This document shows positions 57,387 to 64,000 of a stretch of DNA of 64,000 nt, piece after piece. The notes beneath the pieces were generated by a model. The model made no database searches, was not told the origin of the DNA, and saw nothing but the letters and a program-made list of their open reading frames with translations. Source of the DNA: Asterella californica (taxonomy: Eukaryota; Streptophyta; Marchantiopsida; Marchantiales; Aytoniaceae); assembly GCA_036924285.1 (NCBI GenBank), contig JAYKYS010000011.1:9734001-9798000 (forward strand), read 5' to 3'. The position numbers and the translations under genes were made by a program. Numbering within the stretch: the stretch's first letter is position 1; every line of letters starts with the position of its first letter.

Positions 57387-58980
57387 ATGTCCAGCGTTGA
57401 CAACGTTATAACTGTGTCTGATGACGAGAATATAATTATTGTCTCTGATGATGAGAAGTCTTCCACTCGAGTTTCACCTTCTCGTTCTCCTAGTCCATTG
57501 CTTGTACCTTCGACCCCTCCGTCTTTATCCTCTGATGTCTCTGCCTCACTATCCCCGTCCTTACTATCTGTGTCGTTGCATTCTATCGAACATGTTTGTG
57601 TCCACGGCATAGAGGGCTACAAATGTCCAGGTTTGAAATTCTCTCCACCGACCACTGTTCCCTCGCATCCTTTGATCCGTTCCGACTATCTTTCATTTTC
57701 TGAAACAGAACTTTATCGGACCAGAAGCTACATCTATATAGACTTTCGCTTTTGTTTCAAGCCGTCCGAATTTCTTCTTCTTTTTGATTATGTCAAACTT
57801 TCCTATGCTTTCTCGGGGGCTACTGACTGCTTGCAGTGCATCATTAGACCTTTTCTGTACATCAAATCTGAAGAGTTATGGCTTATCCTCAAGGATAGCA
57901 AATCTACTCTGTTCTCTTATCCCAAGTTTCTGCGGCATGAGAGTGACGACAAGCTTCTTAAACCTGTGGTTTCTTCCGTGTACCGATAGAAGTTTTTGAC
58001 TTGTGTCTGCAAAGCCGTGAATACTAGACTTTATAGGATAGGTTGTAAACATTGTCGTTTTCCTTCAGATGCAGATGAGACAAGCTGCTCGTGCAACTCG
58101 TGCGAGCAATCCACCTCTTCCTCGCTCCAGAAGAACTGTCTTTCTGAAAAGTCTTGAAGTTTCTGTCACCATCGGACAAACTGGTGGGGATCTAGACTTG
58201 TCTTGTTGGGGGTCACTGTGTGCATTTCTGCAACGAGAGTGTGATAGTGGCCTCATCTCGGTCGAACGAGGAGGAGCTTTGTTACATCTGCACGTGCAAG
58301 GTGTTCTGTCTTTGCAGGCCAGCAGCCCGGTGGACGTTAAAAACCGATTGGTGACTGTCCTTGGTTGGAAAGGGACTGGTAGACCGCTGGAGGCTAAACT
58401 ATGCGTTAAGAGACTGAATAACAGGGGCCTTCATATCTTTGTAAGTATGATAGGCTATTGTATGAAGGATAAATCCGAGCTGCATCATCGATGTTCTATG
58501 AAAAACATTTCCAATTCTATGCTTGCAGATGACGATGAGTTGTTTATACTTTTGGGAGCTGCTGACACTAAAAACAGGGTCGAACTGAACTCTAACAATA
58601 TTCTTCAACGCGCTCTGCAATTCAATAAGTACAGGTGCTGTCATCCTCTGGGTAGCACTCTCCGCACGTGTCTTCGCTCTATGATTCGCTGTGGCAAATA
58701 TTCTCCATCTTGTAAATGATTGATAGGGAATAGTATACAGCGAGCGAGGAGCGAGGCTTTGTGGAAATCGATTGTGCACCCGCAGACTGTAACGATGGAC
58801 GATATCGATACTATCTTCTTTTCCAAGCGGGAGGATCGCCGCCGATATTTTACTAGTCTAACTCCTCAAGAGGAGGAACAGTCATTAGATCTGCCTTCCC
58901 CGCCGATGAATGCTTGTCCCTTTTTTGAAGCGGTGCAAGCTTTTCCAGACTACATTCCTTTGCAGCGCTCTACTTCGTGA
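57387..58980 (+). pseudogene. Replitron-type HUH (Y1) transposase gene, copy 2; one internal stop
   Basis: Exon 1 57387-57977 (197 codons), GT-AG intron 57978-58068, exon 2 from 58069, joined in phase 0. The N-terminus has two SUMO-interaction-like motifs (VITVSDDE, IIIVSDDE, residues 7-23), then a Ser/Pro linker. From residue ~110, RSYIYIDFRFCFKPSEF and SKSTLFSYPKFL are shared with copy 1. Exon 2 carries the nuclease core: motif I VSVTIGQ (about 230), HUH motif HLHVQG (His 270 and 272, codons 58285 and 58291), and a single-Tyr motif GYCMKD (Tyr 327 at 58456, Lys three residues on). That order and Y-x-x-K spacing are typical of Rep-type HUH endonucleases of CRESS elements and Replitrons. No helicase is attached, unlike Helitrons. 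A TGA at 58717-58719 stands where copy 1 has TGG (Trp). Homology continues to 58980 (total about 500 codons if read through). Confidence 0.75.
57978..58068 (+). other. 91-bp intron of the HUH gene
   Basis: Begins GTGTACCG and ends TTTTCCTTCAG. Removal joins two open frames in phase 0. Copy 1 has a segment of exactly the same length between the homologous exon edges (3709-3799), beginning GTGTACGG. Confidence 0.8.
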
Positions 58981-59066
58981 CAGGACAGCACAACGGGCCG
59001 CAGAAGGTAACTTTTTTTCTTCATTATACCTGACATTTTGTACTTATTTTTTTGTTTTTTCACTAG

Positions 59067-59195
59067 CTCGTCTTTGCGTGTAGAGGGTGCTGTGGCAGGA
59101 ACCGAACTGGAGGCCGCTATAGCAGGAAGCGGATTGGAGACCGTTCTGTAGGCAGATGGTCGACTCGAGCGCACTTCTCCATTTTTCTGCACTAG
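59067..59195 (+). CDS. Possible Arg-rich 3' exon of the HUH gene
   Basis: An intron-like segment 59007-59066 (GTAACT...CACTAG, 60 bp, T-rich) follows sequence homologous to the GTAAGC site at 4577 in copy 1. After it, 42 codons are open to a TAG: CRGCCGRNRTGG, then SRKRIGDRSVGRWSTR, very basic. It could be the nucleic-acid-binding C-terminus, but an in-frame TGA at 58978 would have to be an error or a frameshift result. Tentative. Confidence 0.3.
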   Translation, partial: LVFACRGCCGRNRTGGRYSRKRIGDRSVGRWSTRAHFSIFLH

Positions 59196-59357
59196 CATCG
59201 GGACCAGACCAGTTATGTTAGTAGCTCATCCATCATAGCGGATTCTTCTGTATCGGGACCGGTCTGTTTGCTCGGCTTGTCCACAGTTCTCAACACCTGT
59301 TGTGGCGACGGCTCCTCTGCTCCAGTCTACTATATTTTTCAGTTTTTGTAAAGTCTC

Positions 59358-59772
59358 TGTTATAAAGACTGCAGATGGTATATAGACTTTCCTCGCTTTT
59401 CTGAACCTCATGTTCTCTACAGCGCGCATGAGCAGATCTCTGTTCGCTGCGACAGCTCTTGTGTCAAATATCATACATTTTTTTCAGTTTTTCACTACTG
59501 TGTACTCACAGTTTGTCCACACAGGCTTGCCTTCTTTTTCTAGCGTTCAAAACTTTATGTTATAAACACTGCAGATGGTATTATAGGCTATCCTCGCTCT
59601 AAGGCTCTTGTTCTCTACGGCGCGCTTGAGCAGATCTATGTTTGCTCACGTGTTCTGCAGAGCAGAACTCACAGTATGTTATATACACTGCAGATGGTAT
59701 ATAGGCTATCCTCGCTTTTCTAAGGCTCTTGTTCTCTACGGCGCACTTGAGCAGATCTATGTTCGCTCACGT
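59358..59772 (+). repeat. Three ~93-bp repeats downstream of the HUH gene
   Basis: Units at 59358-59448, 59558-59651 and 59677-59772 each start TGTTATA(A/T)A(C/G)ACTGCAGATGGTAT. They continue with CCTCGCT, GTTCTCTAC(A/G)GCGC and GAGCAGATCT(A/C)TGTT(C/T)GCT. Units 2 and 3 are the closest. They may mark the 3' terminal region of the element. Confidence 0.85.
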
Positions 59773-59799
59773 CCGAACGTCATGTCTACTATCACTGTA

Positions 59800-61900
59800 C
59801 AGTGAAATAAAACCGGAGATGATCATTGTTTGCCACAGCTCCTTGTCTCGTTGTCGTGGAGATTCGCAAGCGGTTTTTGTTTCAAAAAGACGTAACTGCA
59901 CTGCTTGCAGTAGGGACAGACCTCTCAAACTAGAAGTACAAACTGCATTTACAACAGACCATAAAACCGAGCAAACGAGCCAAACAATGGGATACTGTCC
60001 AAAAATAGAGAGAAGGAAAAATCGCCGCTGTGCAACATCCTTTTTTTTTTGTAGCATGGACCAAATTTGTTTTTTACCCCCTTAAAACCAGATACTGAGA
60101 AAATCGAGCCTCTGAAGTCACGAACAAACACACGCTGACCGAACGCAATTTTCTTCCGGAAAGACTTTCGGCTTTGTATTTCGACAGAAGCTCTTTAAGG
60201 TGAATATGCAGCCTTATATGCGTATATAAAAGAAATGCCATTTGATGAGTGAGGTTAGGCTTTTGAGTGCCCTCAGTTCTAGTTTGGATGTAGGCTTATC
60301 CTCCTCTAGTTAAAACTTCCGTTAAACCCCTAATATATATAAATAGTAAAAAATAATCTTTTTTGCTCCCGTATCCTCTAGGTTAGAGAGAATATACTAT
60401 TTTGTCCAAAACATCCACAAATACTTCCATTCAGCATTTCTCAATCGATACTCAATACTTAGTTATGAAATGAATCAAAGAGTGTAAAGCTCTTGGAGAG
60501 CTTTAAATTAAGTGAATAATAATAAATTCCATTATCGCAGGTAAATTTTATTTTATTATTTTATCCAGCATGCGCTTGACATTTAACTTTTTCTAAATTT
60601 TATTTTCCTATAAGGTTTGTATATAATAATTATAAAGTTCTCCCACTAACTGTCCATGGACAAGAGTTAAAAAAATGTCACTTTGGCTACATACATCTCC
60701 CATTGAACATAATTGCCGTGTTGTATTTGATGGATATGAAAGGGAACAGATTTTCAATAAGGCTATAGCCGGGGCAGCTTACAGCCACCGGGACATTCGT
60801 CTAATACCCAGGAATAATTTGAACTTTAATGATGAATTCTGACATTAGACACGATTCATTATCACAATGACAAATTTAACGTTCGATGTTACTAACCTGT
60901 TATGGTTACTAATATGTGAGAGGATGCAGCTAGAAATTCGTCCAAGAATAACATGCAGAATGTTGAACTGAAGTTGCACAAAATCTAGTCATTTTTACGA
61001 CGAAAGAACCACAACAAGCTTTCTGGCTCCGCTCCTTATGCAGCCAAGGATCACCAGGAGAAAAAACAGCAAAAATTCCACCTGATTTCTCTCTCCACCA
61101 TATCCTTTGATTGATTCTTGGTTTCATCAGCTACCTTCCATGACATCGTCTTGCATGGCAGAGTCCATGGCCCTAGCTCAAGCACTAGATCTACTCCGGA
61201 AGCTAATACCATACTTGCAGATCTACAAGAATCCGAGGTTCGAAATGCTCTGGCTACTAATACAGAGGTTGGGAGTCGTCACAACTCGCATGAAAGTAAA
61301 AGGCCTCTGAGTAGAGGTGCATCTGCATTGATAGTCTGGGTGCTTTCTCTACAGAGATCGTTGACGTCGGGAAGCAAAACTTGAGTTTACTGGAGAGGCT
61401 GAGAAATCCCGGACTGAAAGCCAAAACCTGCAAACAGACAAGATAGTCTCAGTCCTAGGCTTGGCTTTGAACAGCCAAAGGAGATAAGTATAAAGCTTGT
61501 AGCGGTTTACAATTGATGTTATGTTATTTTGTAGGCTTGGATTTAAATGTGGCAAGTTGCATGAGTTTCACCTCATTTTGTATCGGATCAAATATTATCA
61601 AGATTTTTCAGGTGCTCTTGAAATATATTCTAAGCTTTCTAGAACCTCGAAATATATCTAGTTCTCGGACTTCAAAGTAATACAGGCTTTTTGGTATTTT
61701 GCAACTGTATGGAAACGTGCATAACGGTACATTTCGTATTGTCATGGCCATTGCAAAGTCCTCACAGTATGTGTGATCAGGTCGATGCATAGTCAATGGA
61801 AAATATTTGGTCATAGCTTCAAATGGTGGTTTCTTTGCATTGATGTGGATCACATATTGCAGGATGTGATTTCAATAGTTCTGGTGGCGGTTCAAATTGT
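59800..61900. other. No recognised gene
   Basis: AT-rich 60280-60640. Short frames without motifs (at most 118 codons). No terminal repeats found. Confidence 0.4.
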
Positions 61901-61919
61901 GGTGAGCTTCGTGTCCATC

Positions 61920-63102
61920 ATGGACGAAGATGAAGAAGAGCTCCAACGGATATTTGTCTCTGAAACTCTTCATGACTCATTTAGCCGAATGTGTTCCATT
62001 GCTCATCAATTAGTTTTTGCACATCAACAAAAGTCGAGGGCTCAGATGTGGTGGGTAAAATTGAGGTTGTTAATCTGGTTTGATCATTACTTGTGGTTTA
62101 GCTATGATGATCAAAGATAGCTTAGAACAATGAGGATGCCAAAAGCTTTGTTTGTACAAATTGTGCAGATGTTAAAATCTCACATCCAAAAAGAAGACAC
62201 CTGATATAGGAAACCGATCCTTGTAGAGGTTCGAGTTGGAGCTATCCTTCTGAGACTAGCTACCAAAATGAATTATTTCCATGTAGAGGAGCATTTGGAC
62301 ATAAGAGAGTCGACCTCTGCAGAGGTATTTCAACAAGCACTATGTGCTATCAATGTTGTAATGGCTCTTTTGTATGTTCAGTGGCCGTCTGAAACTGAGA
62401 TGGAGAAGATGACCCACAGAGTTCTTTAAAAAGGCCGGTCTCCCTTACTATCAAGGAGCCATCAGTTGCATCCATATAAAGATTAGAGCTCCACTCTAGT
62501 CTCTATCCTTTAGAATATTACAATAGAAAACAATATCATTCTATTGTGTTACAAGCTATATGTGATACAGAGGAGAAGTTCCTGGATATTAGTTGCGGTT
62601 GGACATGATCAAGTCACGATGCGAGAGTCTTGAGAAACTTTGCTCTATTTACAAACATTCACGATGGGAAAGTTCTAGCTGGACCGGTAATGACACTTCA
62701 GAGTGGGTTTTCCCTTAGGTCTTATATCCTAGGAGATTCAGGCTATACTATGGAGCGATGGCGCATGCCTCCCTACAACTTGGATAACTGTTCTTCCCCC
62801 TTACAGAAATATTCACTGAAAAGAAAATAAGGGACCAAATTTGCATTGAGCAAGCCTTCGGTGTTCTAAAAGACAGATGGCAGATTCTATCTTATGGCAT
62901 AACGAGTAGAGTTTTGTGGGCAGTCGAGGTAGTTAAAATATGTTGTGCTTTACACAACTTCTTCATTGACAAATTTACGCTGGAGAGACTTAAAACAGAT
63001 GTATTCACCCAGCAAGATGTTCGAGGCGTAAATGCCTCACGGGCTCGGGATACATACAATGTCGTGCGAGAAGCAATAGTTGAGTTCCTCACCATGGCTT
63101 GA
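61920..63102 (+). pseudogene. PIF/Harbinger transposase pseudogene
   Basis: Plus-strand text in DDE_Tnp_4 (Harbinger) order. First a DEDEEEL start; then RMPKALFVQIVQML with KEDT and VRVGAILLRLA (62130-62270), and STSAEVFQQALCAI. The first catalytic motif normally GAID reads GAISCIHI, with the Asp codon replaced by AGT at 62464-62466. SHDARVLRN follows near 62620. Then YILGDSGY (second Asp at 62735-62737), MPPYNLD, and EQAFGVLKDRWQIL (Glu at 62848-62850) in another frame with CCALHNFFID and a TGA end at 63100. At least four stops or frame changes. No terminal repeats or 3-bp duplication identified. Confidence 0.85.
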
Positions 63103-64000
63103 AGGTTCACACGAGATATTCTCTCTTTTCATGTAGGTTAGAGGAACGCTTATGTCTTAAGAGTATGTTTTAGATGTATGTGTCATTGTCACTATGAGAG
63201 ACCCGAATGTCATTTACAAGTACTAGTACACTGTGATTCTTTTTGTGTTCCTTATCTTCTATTTCTTCAAAAATTGTGACATGGATTCCAGGCTACTTCT
63301 TGATGTGGTTATCGAGAGCTCAGCTCACGATATGGCTGTAGTGTAGTATGTACTCTAGAGGCAAGGAGCTTTTGAAGCAGTTGTATTTTTTGGCCTACTG
63401 CTATTCCACTGATTTGCTTTAGCTAAAATAGCAGGCTGCAAGTTGTATGGAATGTCCGAGTCTAGAGTTCAAGTGTTAATGCAGACCACTGATTCGATGC
63501 AACTTCTCGTTTTAATGCAACTCTAGCTAAAGATAAACTCTGTGTGGTTTTCTAGCATACTAGTCTTAGCGTGATAGACACTTGCATTGTCAAATCCAAA
63601 AACTTGATTGAGACTATCAGGCTCCAACTGCTCAAGGAAGTTTGAATTTACAAAAGTCGAACATGCATTAGTTCTCTTCACAGTTTCTCTTCGATAGCAT
63701 TTTGATTCTCACTGGTCTGATATTACTGATAACTGGAAGTAACTTGCTCCTTGCGGAGGACTGCCGTTCGTGGAATCTCACTTTGACGAGATGACTGCTG
63801 TGGATGAGTCTCATCATGTTCCTGCAGAGCTCGATGTTCATCATGTCCTCATATTTCCAATTTATGCACGTAGTGAAGACCTCGAACGTTGGGTCATGCA
63901 CGCAGGTCAAACTTTTGAAGTTAAGCGTTTCATGCTGGAAGCAACTTGCCATTAATCCCATACCTAGTTTTCTATATCTGCTACGTGGCAAGCCGAGGCA
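63103..64000. other. No recognised gene; one coding-like fragment
   Basis: Plus 63770-63955 reads SHFDEMTAVDESHHVPAELD and then ARSEDLERWV with a basic end. This faintly recalls the N-terminal zinc-domain region of FAR1/MULE proteins but is too short to assign. The opposite-strand frame (63668-63991) is likely its shadow. The rest shows nothing. Confidence 0.35.

Noticed and set aside
58441..58449. GTAAGTATG, a strong splice-donor match inside the HUH exon
   Set aside because: The frame stays open through it, and the catalytic YCMKD motif lies directly downstream. Splicing there would remove the tyrosine.
57387..58980. Helitron Rep-helicase as the identity of the HUH gene
   Set aside because: Helitron Reps have two tyrosines and a fused large helicase. 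Here there is one Tyr motif and no helicase motif downstream.
1..64000. tRNA and rRNA genes
   Set aside because: Looked for GTTCGAATCC-type T-arms with matching D-arms and for conserved rRNA words. None found by eye; a covariance-model scan would be decisive.

Overview
This is nuclear DNA of a eukaryote, almost certainly the green-plant lineage. It carries a plant-type LINE (gag-like DUF4283 ORF1 plus zf-RVT tail), a MULE transposase with a SWIM finger and a zinc knuckle, a PIF/Harbinger transposase, a Ty3/gypsy retrotransposon, and two copies of an intron-containing HUH-nuclease gene that best fits the Replitron group of transposons. Replitrons are known from green algae and are reported to be abundant in non-seed plants, so a non-seed land plant or streptophyte alga is my best guess. 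I see no bacterial-style operons, rRNA, tRNA or CRISPR, and no host gene I can name. The window reads as an accessory, transposon-built region.

Layout. 1-3.2 kb: no recognised gene, short direct repeats. 3.43-4.58 kb: decayed Replitron-like copy 1. 4.6-20.2 kb: no recognised gene, a few perfect hairpins and small dispersed repeats. 20.2-23.4 kb: an unassigned, interrupted coding-like tract that surrounds an LTR fragment (family B). 26.08-43.97 kb: one minus-strand LINE with a candidate 10-bp target duplication, broken by two insertions. The first is a young, nearly intact 8.95-kb Ty3/gypsy element (A1, 27079-36030). The second is a family-B LTR (36462-39712), which itself holds an old 5'-LTR-plus-gag piece of a relative of A1 (A2, minus strand). 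44-47.7 kb: nothing recognised. 48.2-53.75 kb: minus-strand MULE pseudogene, split by a 2,020-bp solo LTR of family B (50750-52769). 57.4-59.8 kb: Replitron-like copy 2, far better preserved, with three ~93-bp repeats downstream. 61.9-63.1 kb: PIF/Harbinger pseudogene.

The main finds are these. (1) The HUH gene pair at 3.4 and 57.4 kb shares a 91-bp intron at the same site, motif I, the HLHVQG HUH motif and (in copy 2) a YCMKD tyrosine motif. The copy-2 N-terminus carries two tandem SUMO-interaction-like motifs. (2) Element A1 has a textbook -1 frameshift signal between gag-pro and pol: slippery GGGTTTT, a 7-nt spacer, and an 8-bp plus 6-bp H-type pseudoknot. (3) A1 and the solo LTR B1 are both flanked by the same 4-bp palindromic duplication, ACGT. 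(4) LTR B1 has an internal 157-bp unit in three tandem copies that its two relatives hold once.

All functional statements rest on motif reading by eye. No database search was possible.
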